A DNA stretch of 64,000 nt from an uncultured Pelagibacteraceae bacterium (lineage in GTDB: Bacteria; Pseudomonadota; Alphaproteobacteria; Pelagibacterales; Pelagibacteraceae): positions 62,001-126,000 of the forward strand of contig CABZUW010000001.1 of the NCBI GenBank assembly GCA_902529105.1, read 5' to 3'. Both the position numbers and the translations under genes were made by a program. The notes below the pieces were generated by a model. The model did not search any database, was not told where the DNA came from, and was given only the letters and a program-made list of their open reading frames with translations. This document shows, one piece after another, positions 15,771 through 24,539 of the stretch (positions are counted from its first letter, which is position 1; each line of letters begins with the position of its first letter).

Positions 15771-17057
15771 ATGGGAATAAAGTATTTAAAAAAATCACCG
15801 AAACAACCCTCTACTGACGATGTAAAGACAAGAGAAATAGTTCAAAAGCTTCTAAGTGAACTTGAAAAATCAAGAGAAGAAGGGTGCAAGGAGTTAACAA
15901 AAAAATTTGATAAATACGATGGAGATATAATAGTTTCAAAAGAAAAAATTAATGAAATAAGCGATACCTTAGATCAAAAAACAAAAGATGATATAAAATT
16001 TTCTTATGACAGAGTTAAAAAATTTGCTGAAGCACAACTTAAAAACTACGGTCAAGATTTTGAAGTTGAACTTTCAAAAGGTTTATATGCTGGTCAAAAA
16101 TTAATTCCTGTAAATACCGCAGGATGCTATATCCCCGGAGGTAGATACGCACATATAGCTTCAGCTGTAATGAGTGTTACAACTGCAAAAGTTGCAGGTG
16201 TTAAAAATATTATTGCATGTAGCCCACCAAAAGAGGGGGTCGGTGCGAATCCCTCTGTAATCTATACAGCTAATTTATGTGGAGCAGACAAAATTTTAAA
16301 CTTGGGTGGTGTTCCAGCAATCGCTGCAATGACATATGGCATGTTTGGAAATGAACCGGCTGATATGTTGGTCGGTCCTGGAAATCAGTTTGTAGCAGAG
16401 GCAAAAAGAATTTTATTTGGAAAAGTTGGCATAGATTTATTTGCTGGGCCTACTGAAATCGCAATAATAGCTGATGAAACAGCAGATCCAGAAATCGTTG
16501 CTGTTGATTTAGTTGGACAAGCTGAACACGGGTATAATTCTCCAGCTTGGCTTTATACCACAAGTCAGAAACTTGCAGATGAGGTAATGAAAAGAGTACC
16601 AGAATTAATTTCGGAATTACCTGAATTACCAAGAACTAGTGCTGAAGCTGCATGGAGAGATTACGGAGAAGTAATACTATGTGAAAACGATGAGGACATG
16701 GCCAAAATAAGTGATGAATACGCTCCAGAACATTTAGAAGTACAAACTAAAAATGACAAATGGTTTCACGAAAAATTAAAAAATTATGGATCTTTGTTTA
16801 TTGGAGAAGAAACAACTGTAGCTTATGGAGATAAATGCTCAGGAACAAATCATATTTTACCTACAAAAGGTGCAGGAAAATATACAGGAGGTTTGTTTGT
16901 TGGAAAATTTATTAAAACTCTAAGTTTTCAAAGAATGACTAAAGAGTCTACTAAAGAGGTTGGTTCTGCTGCGGCAAGAATTTCAAGATACGAAGGTATG
17001 GAAGCCCATGCCCGAACAGGTGATGTAAGGCTAAGAAAATACGGTTTTTCAAATTAA
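15771..17057 (+). CDS. Histidinol-dehydrogenase-family enzyme, possibly sulfopropanediol dehydrogenase (HpsN-like)
   Basis: This 428-aa protein has the zinc-dependent HisD fold: AGCYIPGGRY, GPGNQFVAEAKR, DLFAGPTEIAIIADE, GQAEHG (Gln and His zinc ligands), CSGTNHILPT and the final AHARTGDVRLRKY. The last block and the FAGPTEIA variant resemble HpsN, which oxidises 2,3-dihydroxypropane-1-sulfonate, more than biosynthetic HisD, where I expect AH followed by a different tail. There are no his genes nearby. The specificity call is inference. It converges on a LysE exporter with a 9-bp overlap. Confidence 0.75.
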   Translation: MGIKYLKKSPKQPSTDDVKTREIVQKLLSELEKSREEGCKELTKKFDKYDGDIIVSKEKINEISDTLDQKTKDDIKFSYDRVKKFAEAQLKNYGQDFEVELSKGLYAGQKLIPVNTAGCYIPGGRYAHIASAVMSVTTAKVAGVKNIIACSPPKEGVGANPSVIYTANLCGADKILNLGGVPAIAAMTYGMFGNEPADMLVGPGNQFVAEAKRILFGKVGIDLFAGPTEIAIIADETADPEIVAVDLVGQAEHGYNSPAWLYTTSQKLADEVMKRVPELISELPELPRTSAEAAWRDYGEVILCENDEDMAKISDEYAPEHLEVQTKNDKWFHEKLKNYGSLFIGEETTVAYGDKCSGTNHILPTKGAGKYTGGLFVGKFIKTLSFQRMTKESTKEVGSAAARISRYEGMEAHARTGDVRLRKYGFSN

Positions 17058-17663
17058 ATCGATTATATCCATAAATACATAACTAGACAAAACCGTCATA
17101 AATATAATTATAAAAAAATTAATTGTTTTCCATGTATTTGAATTAACTATGTTGCTAGAAAAATATTTTGCAAGATATCCCAACGTAAAAAAAAATAGAA
17201 AAGATGCAATAGAGGCACCAAAACCAAATATATATTTATTGGCAATTAAAAAGTTTTTTGAAAAATTTCCTAAAAAAAAAACTGTATCGGAATAAACATG
17301 AGGATTTAAAAAGGTAAATCCAAGAGTTTTGGTTACTACAGATTTAAAATTTAAATTTTCATCCTCAAAGTTAATATTATTTTTTTTATAAAAAGAAATT
17401 ACTTTGTTATAAATAAAGTAAATCAGAAAAATGAATAATAAAATATTAAAGGTAAGCTCTACATTTTTTGTAAAATATATTTTTAAATATTCAAATAAAA
17501 AAATGCCTAAAAAAATTAAAATAAAATCTGATAAAGAACAAATTAAACAAACAATAAATACATATTTTTTTTTAAGTCCCTGCTCTATTACAAATATATT
17601 TTGTGCACCAATGGCTAAAATTAAACTTATACCAGTAAAAAATCCAAGTAATAAAAAACTCAT
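17049..17663 (-). CDS. LysE/ArgO-family amino-acid exporter
   Basis: From the ATG at 17663 the protein is about 204 aa with six hydrophobic helices. It starts MSFLLLGFFTGISLILAIGAQN, the LysE signature (AIGAQN), and has a conserved FLNPHVY-type loop before helix 4. It would export basic or other amino acids across the inner membrane. The frame is open from 17747, but the ATG at 17663 overlaps the upstream MFS stop (ATGA) and matches the family's N-terminus. Confidence 0.85.
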   Translation of the reverse strand: MSFLLLGFFTGISLILAIGAQNIFVIEQGLKKKYVFIVCLICSLSDFILIFLGIFLFEYLKIYFTKNVELTFNILLFIFLIYFIYNKVISFYKKNNINFEDENLNFKSVVTKTLGFTFLNPHVYSDTVFFLGNFSKNFLIANKYIFGFGASIASFLFFFTLGYLAKYFSSNIVNSNTWKTINFFIIIFMTVLSSYVFMDIIDLI

Positions 17664-18823
17664 TTTTTGGTTAACAGATCTGCTCTTAATGTGATTAATA
17701 TAATTACAATAATTAAAGGTATACAAATTAAATTCATTATTTTCCAATTTGTAAGAACTATTAAAACACCCGCAGATAAACTTCCTAAAGCATGAACAGA
17801 ATAGACTACAAAATCATTAAAACCTTGAGCTCTATATTTTTCTTCCTCTTTGTATGTCAGAACTAACAAACTTGTTCCAGATATAAACAAGAAGTTCCAC
17901 CCAAAACCTAGAAAGATAAGCGCAAGCATATAATTTAAAAAAGACTGATCAAATAAACTTATAACTACCGTTATACAGTACAAGCTTACTCCGACATACA
18001 TCATCTTTGAATGACCAATTTTTTTAACTAAATTACCTGCAATTAAAGAAGGTAAAAACATACAAGCAACATGAATTTGTATAACTATACTTGTTTTGTT
18101 CAAACTAATTCCCTCTATTACATGCATACTTAAAGGAGTTCCTGTCATCAAAAATGTCATTATTGCATAACCAAACGCTGAAGATATGACGGCTTGCAAA
18201 AACCTTGGTTGAGAAACAAGTTCTAAATAACTTCTACCAGAATATTTAAAAGATAACTCTATTTTTGAGGTATTTTTATAAAAGAGAAAGAAAATTGTTG
18301 GTAAGAAAGTTAACGCTGCAAGTGATAAATAAGATCCTATGTACATATGATTGCTAAACAAATCCTTAGAAAAATTCGCAACACTTGGGCCTATAAATGC
18401 TGAAACAATTCCTCCAAGTAAAATTATTGAAATAGCGCGAGGTACTTTATCTTTACTCACGCTTTCAGCAGCAGCAAAACGATATTGATGTGTAAAAGCC
18501 ATGCCCATACCTAAAAAAAAATTAGCAACACAATAAATAGAAAAGCTTTGAATAAAAATAGAATACGCAGCTAAAATAGATACTAATGTATTTCCAATTG
18601 ATGCAACAATAAAACCAATCTTTCGGCCTGTTATGCTCATCAATTTAGATGCAAAGATTGCTCCAATTGCAATTCCAACAACAGAAATAGACATTGGTAA
18701 AGTCGATAAAGATTTTAATGGACTAATCTGTGAACCAATTATCCCACTCAAAAAAACAGTAACAGGTGCAGCAGTGAAACTAAAAATTTGACTTAAGGTT
18801 AGAACAATTAGATTTCCATTCAT
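17660..18823 (-). CDS. Major facilitator superfamily transporter
   Basis: This 387-aa protein has about 12 hydrophobic segments and the MFS loop 2-3 pattern (ASKLMSITGRKIGFIVA) and loop 4 (AAAESVSKDKVPRAIS). It is a typical drug/metabolite efflux-size MFS protein. It is translationally coupled to the LysE exporter by a 4-bp overlap, so the two likely share an export function. The substrate is unknown. Confidence 0.85.
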   Translation of the reverse strand: MNGNLIVLTLSQIFSFTAAPVTVFLSGIIGSQISPLKSLSTLPMSISVVGIAIGAIFASKLMSITGRKIGFIVASIGNTLVSILAAYSIFIQSFSIYCVANFFLGMGMAFTHQYRFAAAESVSKDKVPRAISIILLGGIVSAFIGPSVANFSKDLFSNHMYIGSYLSLAALTFLPTIFFLFYKNTSKIELSFKYSGRSYLELVSQPRFLQAVISSAFGYAIMTFLMTGTPLSMHVIEGISLNKTSIVIQIHVACMFLPSLIAGNLVKKIGHSKMMYVGVSLYCITVVISLFDQSFLNYMLALIFLGFGWNFLFISGTSLLVLTYKEEEKYRAQGFNDFVVYSVHALGSLSAGVLIVLTNWKIMNLICIPLIIVIILITLRADLLTKK

Positions 18824-18909
18824 AAATTACATTAGTACTTTTGGACGATATAATCATTGATTTTCTTTTCAATTAATTAGATAACAATCTCAAATATACT
18901 TAGAGGAAA

Positions 18910-19602
18910 ATGATTGGAATTTTAGGAGGAATGGGAACCAGAGCAGGTTTAGACTTTTGCAATAAATTAGCAAAATTAAACGTAGGTAAAACAGATCAGA
19001 ACTATCCTCTCTTTATATTATACAACAAATCAAATATTCCAAAAAGGCCTGAAAATTTAAATAGATATAATTATGTGTTAAAAAGTCTTATTAAGGGATG
19101 TAATTTACTAAAGAAAAATAAATGTAAATTTATTGTAATGCCATGCAATACAGCACATCACTGGCATGAAGATTTACAAAAAAAAATTAAGATTCCAATC
19201 ATAAGCATGCCGAGAGAAGTATATTTGCATACAAAAAAAACTTGTAAAAAAAACTCAAAGATTGGGATTCTTTGTACAGAGGCAACTCTAAAAACAAAAG
19301 TTTACAGTAAATATTTTAATAAATATTTTAATTTAGTCAGTCCAAGCAAATCTTTACAAATCAGCTCAGTTAATAAAGCGATTAGACTTGTAAAAACGGG
19401 TAAGGTAAAAGAGGCTGAAAAAGCAATTAAACCAGCAGTAAATCATTTAATAAAGATTAAATGTAAAAAAATAATTTTAGGTTGCACTGAACTTCCCATT
19501 GCAATATTTGCATACAAATCGTTTAAAAAAATTAAAAAATCAAAAACTTTTATTGATCCTAATTTATTATTAGCGAGTGTTTCAATGAAAAAATATAAAT
19601 AA
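18910..19602 (+). CDS. Aspartate/glutamate racemase-family protein
   Basis: This 230-aa protein starts MIGILGGMGTRAG and carries both catalytic-cysteine blocks of the family: MPCNTAHHW and LGCTELP. It would racemise an amino acid (Asp, Glu or a hydantoin-type substrate) by two-base chemistry. The C-terminal half is Lys-rich. It is divergent from the MFS transporter and converges on a methyltransferase with a 5-bp gap. Substrate is not determinable. Confidence 0.85.
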   Translation: MIGILGGMGTRAGLDFCNKLAKLNVGKTDQNYPLFILYNKSNIPKRPENLNRYNYVLKSLIKGCNLLKKNKCKFIVMPCNTAHHWHEDLQKKIKIPIISMPREVYLHTKKTCKKNSKIGILCTEATLKTKVYSKYFNKYFNLVSPSKSLQISSVNKAIRLVKTGKVKEAEKAIKPAVNHLIKIKCKKIILGCTELPIAIFAYKSFKKIKKSKTFIDPNLLLASVSMKKYK

Positions 19603-19607
19603 ACTAA

Positions 19608-20192
19608 TTAAATTTTTTTGTTTACCACAAAATAGAGTTTTCTTGGAAATGTCCCCTCTTCAAAACTTTCTATTTTTATATTTTTAAAGCCATCAGTTAA
19701 TTGATTTATTTTTGTTTTGTTAAAAAAGTGTACTATAAATCCATCATTTTCGTACATATCCTCTCCTCTATGAATTCCATTTTTATAATCACCATCATGT
19801 TCATTCCTTACAGTATAAATATTTAATCCGTCAGGTTTTAATATTCTCCAGATTTCTTTATTGAGGTTGAGTAAATTTTGATTACTTAATGCCATACAAT
19901 ATAGCATGTGTGAGAAACACCCATCAACTGAGTTGTCCTCAAATGGTAGTTTTTGTCTAATATCAAATACTTTAGTTTTAATATTTTTGAGTCTATCTTT
20001 ATTAATTTTTTTATTAATTATATTTATGCCTGACTGGCTATAATCTAATGAAGTAACAGAAAGATTATTTATAGAGAAATAAATACTATCTCTTCCAAGT
20101 CCGGCCCCCAATTCAATTATTGTATTAATATTATTTTCTTGAAATATTTTTAAAGATTTTTTAGCTGGTTCACTTGCTTCTAAACCAAACAT
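19608..20192 (-). CDS. Class I SAM-dependent methyltransferase; true start possibly upstream
   Basis: Motif I is IIELGAGLGRDSIYF, followed by an acidic SAM-ribose block (VTSLDYS), SVDGCFSHM and a post-motif ILKPDG. The ATG at 20192 gives 194 aa, but the same frame stays open upstream and encodes QHWEKNFSNKPE, the kind of N-terminal segment these enzymes usually have. No ATG, GTG or TTG is available there before a stop inside the peroxiredoxin gene; only a CTG near 20270. The methyl acceptor is unknown. Confidence 0.75.
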   Translation of the reverse strand: MFGLEASEPAKKSLKIFQENNINTIIELGAGLGRDSIYFSINNLSVTSLDYSQSGINIINKKINKDRLKNIKTKVFDIRQKLPFEDNSVDGCFSHMLYCMALSNQNLLNLNKEIWRILKPDGLNIYTVRNEHDGDYKNGIHRGEDMYENDGFIVHFFNKTKINQLTDGFKNIKIESFEEGTFPRKLYFVVNKKI

Positions 20193-20259
20193 CTCAGGCT
20201 TATTCGAGAAATTTTTTTCCCAATGCTGAGATTGTTGGTTTAATAATTTAGTATCTAAC

Positions 20260-20922
20260 TTACTTTTGTGGGTCAGGTACTTTTCTTAAATACGGCTTAA
20301 TTGTTTCCCAGCCATCAGGATATATTTTTTTGGCTTCCTCATTTGTTACTTTGGGAACAATAATTACGTCCTCACCTGGTTTCCAATCTGCGGGGGTTGC
20401 TATTTTATGTTTAGCTGTTCTCTGCATTGAGTCAATTGCTCTTAGAATTTCAGCAAAGTTTCTTCCAGTTGTCATAGGATACGTAAGAAATAAACCAATT
20501 CTTTTATCTGGTCTAACAATATAAACTGTTCTTACAGTTTCATTATCTACTGCGGTTCTTCCCATAGATGTAGTTCCAGCATCACCTTCTAGCATATTAT
20601 ATAACTTTGCTACTTCTAATTTTTCATCTGCAACAATTGGATATTCTGGTTTCATCCCACATACATCTGTAATATCTTCTAACCATTTTTCATGATCAGA
20701 TACAGGATCTACAGACAGTCCCATCACTTTTACATTTCTTGCGTCGAAATCTGGTTTCATTCTTGCTAAAGCACCTAATTCAGTAGTACAGACAGGAGTA
20801 AAATCTTTTGGATGTGAAAATAACACACCCCAGCTATCCCCTAACCATTCATGAAATTTTATCTCTCCCATTTGGGTTTGTGCTGTAAAATCTGGTGCAA
20901 CACTATTAATTTTTAAAGTCAT
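20260..20922 (-). CDS. 1-Cys (Prx6-type) peroxiredoxin
   Basis: This 220-aa enzyme reduces peroxides through a peroxidatic cysteine. The active site is PKDFTPVCTTE (P38, T42, C45). The length and C-terminal part (MTTGRNFAEILRAIDS, then ATPADWKPGED) are those of the Prx6 class. A second cysteine (DVCGM, near residue 88) is not in the place of a 2-Cys resolving residue. It is divergent from an ETHE1-like sulfur hydrolase, with 63 bp of shared promoter region, and fits a redox/sulfur-stress locus. Confidence 0.93.
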   Translation of the reverse strand: MTLKINSVAPDFTAQTQMGEIKFHEWLGDSWGVLFSHPKDFTPVCTTELGALARMKPDFDARNVKVMGLSVDPVSDHEKWLEDITDVCGMKPEYPIVADEKLEVAKLYNMLEGDAGTTSMGRTAVDNETVRTVYIVRPDKRIGLFLTYPMTTGRNFAEILRAIDSMQRTAKHKIATPADWKPGEDVIIVPKVTNEEAKKIYPDGWETIKPYLRKVPDPQK

Positions 20923-20985
20923 TTTTGTCTCCTTTTTATATTTAAATTATATGCAAGATTGATTTGCGTTGCAATTTTTTATAAT

Positions 20986-21690
20986 ATGAACAAATATATG
21001 ATATTTCAGCAATTATTTGATGAAAAATCTTCAACCTACACTTACGTTATTTCTAGTGGAGAGGGACGTGAAGCTTTAATAATAGATCCAGTAATAGAAC
21101 ACACAGAAAAATATATTAAAATATTAGAAAATTTAAAACTTAAACTGGTTAAAGTAATTGATACGCATATTCATGCTGATCATATAACTGCACTTAATGA
21201 ATTAAATAAAAGAACTAGTTGCGCAAGAGTTATGGGTGAAAATTCTAAATCCGAAGTTATAGATTTAAAAATCAAGGATGATGAAAAGGTTAAAATTGAA
21301 AACATAGAATTAAAAGCAATGTATACACCAGGTCATACTGATTGTTCATATAGCTATTTAATGAATGACAGGGTATTTACTGGGGATACATTATTAATTA
21401 ATGGAACAGGTAGAACAGATTTTCAAAATGGCAGTTCTTATGATGCGTATGAATCTTTATTTAATAAATTGTTAAAATTACCAGAAAAAACACTAGTTTA
21501 CCCTGCGCATGATTATAATGGTAAAAAATTCTCAACAATAGAGAATGAAAAAAATAATAATCCAAGGCTACAAGTTAAATCTAAAGAAGAATACGCGAAT
21601 ATTATGAAAAACCTGAATCTAGCAAATCCAAAAATGATGGATATTGCTGTTCCTGCTAATGTTAAAGGTCTAACCTTAGATCAAATTTAG
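20986..21690 (+). CDS. Metallo-beta-lactamase-fold hydrolase, ETHE1/glyoxalase II-like
   Basis: The protein has the metal site THIHADHIT (H61, H63, D65, H66), TPGHTDCS and FTGDTLL, the layout of ETHE1-type persulfide dioxygenases rather than the longer glyoxalase II. The frame is open from 20959, but the ATG at 20986 or at 20998 is more likely because the extra residues are not family-like. Neighbours (1-Cys peroxiredoxin, Cys-rich protein, cysE, cysK) favour a role in persulfide or glutathione-sulfur metabolism. Confidence 0.85.
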   Translation: MNKYMIFQQLFDEKSSTYTYVISSGEGREALIIDPVIEHTEKYIKILENLKLKLVKVIDTHIHADHITALNELNKRTSCARVMGENSKSEVIDLKIKDDEKVKIENIELKAMYTPGHTDCSYSYLMNDRVFTGDTLLINGTGRTDFQNGSSYDAYESLFNKLLKLPEKTLVYPAHDYNGKKFSTIENEKNNNPRLQVKSKEEYANIMKNLNLANPKMMDIAVPANVKGLTLDQI

Positions 21691-21727
21691 AAGTTGTATT
21701 TAAAAATATTATAATTATATATTTAAT

Positions 21728-21847
21728 ATGGCTTGTGATAATCAAAAATGTACATGCAAAAATTGTACTAATGACAAATGTTCTTGCAGAGATTATAAAG
21801 ACTGCGATTGCAAACCAGAGTCAAAATGTTGTTGTTGTAACGACTAA
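21728..21847 (+). CDS. Metallothionein-like cysteine-rich small protein (39 aa)
   Basis: An ORF of 39 codons from ATG 21728 to TAA 21845-21847 encodes 12 cysteines: positions 3, 8, 10, 13, 18, 20, 26, 28 and 34-37. CxC pairs (CTC, CSC, CDC) and a terminal CCCC run are the pattern of metal-thiolate cluster proteins. The rest is Lys/Asp/Asn, with no aliphatic core. It lies between the ETHE1-like gene and cysE, 37 bp after the former and 30 bp before the latter. I see no clear Shine-Dalgarno, so translation could be coupled or leaderless. A metal buffer is the likely role. Confidence 0.65.
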   Translation: MACDNQKCTCKNCTNDKCSCRDYKDCDCKPESKCCCCND

Positions 21848-21877
21848 ATTAATTTTAATTTAATCACTAAGAAAATT

Positions 21878-22462
21878 ATGAATGAATTTTTAGAATCTAT
21901 AATAAAAAGAGACCCAGCAGCTAAATCAAAAATATCTGTTGTTTTAACATATCCTGGAGTTAAAGCAGTGTTTTTACATAGAATTGCTAATTTTTTTGCA
22001 GTAGCTAAATTTGATTTGATAGCAAGAATGATATCTCAATTCTCCAGGTTTATGACTGGAATAGAAATACATCCAAAAGCAAAAATTGGAAAAAATCTTT
22101 TTATTGATCACGGTATGGGCGTTGTAATCGGAGAAACATCTGATATTGGTGATAATGTAACAATTTACCATATGGCAACACTTGGAGGAATTTCTCCAAG
22201 TATTAATTCAGATGATCAAAGAGAAACAAAAAGACACCCTACTCTTCAAGACAACGTCGTTGTAGGATCGGGTGCCCAAGTTTTAGGACCAATAACAATT
22301 GGAAAAAACGCAAAGATAGGTGCTAATGCAGTTGTAACAAAAGATGTTCCTGAAAATGGAGTTATGGTAGGTATACCTGCTAAAAATGTGGGTACAGCTA
22401 CTGAAGAATTTAAACCTTATGGTATAAGTGACGAGGAAAAAAATGAAGAATTTTCAGAATAA
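21878..22462 (+). CDS. cysE: Serine O-acetyltransferase (short form)
   Basis: This 194-aa protein makes O-acetylserine from serine and acetyl-CoA. It has the left-handed beta-helix hexapeptide repeats ([18 protein letters not shown], then [20 protein letters not shown]) with catalytic histidines in DHG and YHMATLGG, and the terminal IPAKNVG. The N-terminal helical domain is short, as in the EpsC/SrpH-type enzymes. It overlaps cysK by 20 bp, so the two steps of cysteine synthesis are translationally linked. Confidence 0.93.
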   Translation: MNEFLESIIKRDPAAKSKISVVLTYPGVKAVFLHRIANFFAVAKFDLIARMISQFSRFMTGIEIHPKAKIGKNLFIDHGMGVVIGETSDIGDNVTIYHMATLGGISPSINSDDQRETKRHPTLQDNVVVGSGAQVLGPITIGKNAKIGANAVVTKDVPENGVMVGIPAKNVGTATEEFKPYGISDEEKNEEFSE

Positions 22463-23444
22463 TTTTATTTCAGGAATTGGAAATACACCTTTAGTTAAAT
22501 TAAGAGCTGCATCTGAAGTAACGGGATGTAATATTTATGGTAAAGCTGAATATCTTAATCCAGGGGGATCAGTAAAAGATAGGGCAGCGTTAGCTTTAAT
22601 AAAAGATGCCGAAGAGAAAAAATTAATTTCTAAGGGTGGTACTATTGTTGAGGGCACAGCTGGCAATACTGGAATTGGACTTTGTCTTATCGGAAATTCA
22701 GTAGGTTATAAAACAGTAATTGTTATGAATGATAATCAAACACAAGAAAAAAAGGATATGCTAAAAAATATGGGCGCTGAGTTAAAATTAGTTCCTCCTA
22801 AACCATATAAAGATGATGGTAATTATGTAAAGGTTGCAGGTAGACTTGCTGATGAACTTAAATCATCAAATAATCATGGAGTAGTTTGGGCTAATCAATT
22901 TGATAATACTGCTAATTTAAAAGGTCACTATGAAAGTACAGGTCCTGAAATCTGGGACCAAACAGAGGGGAAAGTTGATGGGTTTGTTTGTGCATCTGGA
23001 ACTGGTGGAACAATAGCTGGTGTGAGCTCATATTTAAAAGAAAAAAATAAAGATGTTAAAATTTATTTATCTGATCCAACAGGTTCTTCTCTCTATAACT
23101 ATATAGAAAATGGCGAACTTAAAAGTGAGGGAGGATCAATTACAGAAGGAATTGGTTCAAGTAGAGTTACGGCAAATTTCGCTGAAGCTAAAATTGATGG
23201 TGCTTTTTCAATAAGTGATAATGAGTCTTTGCCTGTTTTATTTGATTTAATTGAAAACGAGGGATTAAGTCTTGGAACAAGTTGTGGAGTAAATATTGCT
23301 GGTGCAATTAGATTAGGTAAAATATTAGGACCAGGCAAAACAATTGTAACAATCCTTTGCGATAAATCAGACAAATACAACTCTAAGATGTTTAACAAAG
23401 AATTTTTATTGGAAAAAGGGCTTCCCGTACCTAGTTGGATATAA
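22443..23444 (+). CDS. cysK: Cysteine synthase A
   Basis: PLP-dependent O-acetylserine sulfhydrylase. Visible blocks are GNTPLVKLR, the PLP lysine in [31 protein letters not shown] and EGIGSS. I place the start at ATG 22443, which has AGGA 8 nt upstream; the ATG at 22428 is an alternative with no better support. The gene overlaps cysE. At about 333 aa it is normal for the family. Confidence 0.93.
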   Translation: MKNFQNNFISGIGNTPLVKLRAASEVTGCNIYGKAEYLNPGGSVKDRAALALIKDAEEKKLISKGGTIVEGTAGNTGIGLCLIGNSVGYKTVIVMNDNQTQEKKDMLKNMGAELKLVPPKPYKDDGNYVKVAGRLADELKSSNNHGVVWANQFDNTANLKGHYESTGPEIWDQTEGKVDGFVCASGTGGTIAGVSSYLKEKNKDVKIYLSDPTGSSLYNYIENGELKSEGGSITEGIGSSRVTANFAEAKIDGAFSISDNESLPVLFDLIENEGLSLGTSCGVNIAGAIRLGKILGPGKTIVTILCDKSDKYNSKMFNKEFLLEKGLPVPSWI

Positions 23445-23522
23445 AACCACATACCAGTATTGTCATAAAACGTTTACTTTTCTAAGATATATTTAAATAA
23501 ACTAAATTTTGAAAGGATTGGT

Positions 23523-23807
23523 ATGAAAGACTATTTAGCAACTCACGTTTTTAAATCTGAGGAAATGAAAAAAAAATTTCACGAAGTTATAGGTTCAACA
23601 TCTGCAGAGGATCTTAAAAAAGGTGTAAATGGGGAAAAGGCTGTGTGTCACATGACAATGATGTGTGCAGGCGACTCTATGAATATGTATTGTAAGTGGC
23701 AAGCAGAGAGCCCGCAAGCTATTATAGATCAATTGGGAGACATGAATAACTTTTTTGATACTACTTCAGAAGAGTGTTCTCAGGTGATGGACTTTTCTAA
23801 AATGTAA
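23523..23807 (+). CDS. Small hypothetical protein (94 aa)
   Basis: The gene has a clear Shine-Dalgarno (GAAAGGATTGGT before ATG). The product starts MKDYLATHVFKSEEMKKKF and has several cysteines and methionines (CHMTMMCAGDSMNMYC). It has the length and beta-alpha-beta pattern of small dimeric alpha/beta-barrel proteins (DUF4242-like fold), which is a guess. It opens the long co-directional array of small genes that runs to 27587. Function unknown. Confidence 0.7.
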   Translation: MKDYLATHVFKSEEMKKKFHEVIGSTSAEDLKKGVNGEKAVCHMTMMCAGDSMNMYCKWQAESPQAIIDQLGDMNNFFDTTSEECSQVMDFSKM

Positions 23808-23838
23808 ATTAAAAATAAAGTAAACTAAAGGAGCAAAA

Positions 23839-24222
23839 ATGGACGTAAAAGAGCAAACAAGAAAAGCATATGAGCTTTTTACTAAAGGTGATATGGAAAC
23901 TTTTTTCAATGAAATGATTGATGATAATATTGTATGGACATTTCCAGGCAAAGAAGGTGTTCACCCATTATCTGGAGTACATAAAGGTAAACAAGCCATG
24001 ATGGCTACAATGTCAAAAATTCCATCTTTATGGCCAAATTTTCATTTGAAAATTTTAGATATGATTAGTGAAGGTAACAAAGTATTTGTTAGAGTGCATG
24101 CAACTGCTGACAATATGGATACGATATTTGGTCATTATTTTGAGTCAACTGATGAAGGAAAAACTAAAATTATGATGACTTTTGATGACACTCTAAGCAT
24201 GTTTAATGCGATGAAAAAATAA
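23839..24222 (+). CDS. SnoaL/NTF2-like small protein (127 aa)
   Basis: The N-terminal AYELFTKGDMETFFNEMIDDNIVWTFPG and later HPLSGVHKGKQAMMATMSKI are the standard opening of SnoaL-like NTF2-fold proteins: a helix, a tryptophan-containing strand, then a pocket. Such proteins bind or isomerise small hydrophobic substrates, but many have no known activity. Its Shine-Dalgarno is AAAGGAG. A second NTF2-like gene lies at 25979-26299, so this array carries two of the fold. Confidence 0.75.
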   Translation: MDVKEQTRKAYELFTKGDMETFFNEMIDDNIVWTFPGKEGVHPLSGVHKGKQAMMATMSKIPSLWPNFHLKILDMISEGNKVFVRVHATADNMDTIFGHYFESTDEGKTKIMMTFDDTLSMFNAMKK

Positions 24223-24246
24223 ATAATCTTTTATAAGGAGAAAAGA

Positions 24247-24537
24247 ATGGAAAAAGAAATGTTAGCTTTAGTTAATCTTAAAGAAGGTAAGCTAGAAACT
24301 TTTATGGGATGGATGCAGTCTGATGAAGGTATGGAAGTAAGAAAAAGTGTTGCTTATCCAGAAAAAACTATTGGAGGAATGAAACCTGATAAAAGCGGTA
24401 TTCTGTTTAAGGTTTCAGTTCATAATGAGGCAGGAATGAAAGAATTTGTTGCCGGAAACAACCCAAAAGCTAAAGCGATTTATGCGGAATGTGTAGATAA
24501 TGTGCAATTATGGGAATTATCAAAAGTTGAGGTTTAA
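24247..24537 (+). CDS. Small hypothetical protein, possible alpha/beta-barrel monomer (96 aa)
   Basis: A strong AAGGAG Shine-Dalgarno precedes ATG 24247. The product (MLALVNLKEGKLETFMGWMQSDEG near the N-terminus, LWELSKVEV at the end) has the beta-alpha-beta-beta-alpha-beta outline of antibiotic-biosynthesis-monooxygenase-type dimers. I do not recognise the exact family. It follows the NTF2-like gene by 24 bp and precedes an exported protein by 2 bp. Confidence 0.65.
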   Translation: MEKEMLALVNLKEGKLETFMGWMQSDEGMEVRKSVAYPEKTIGGMKPDKSGILFKVSVHNEAGMKEFVAGNNPKAKAIYAECVDNVQLWELSKVEV

Positions 24538-24539
24538 TT

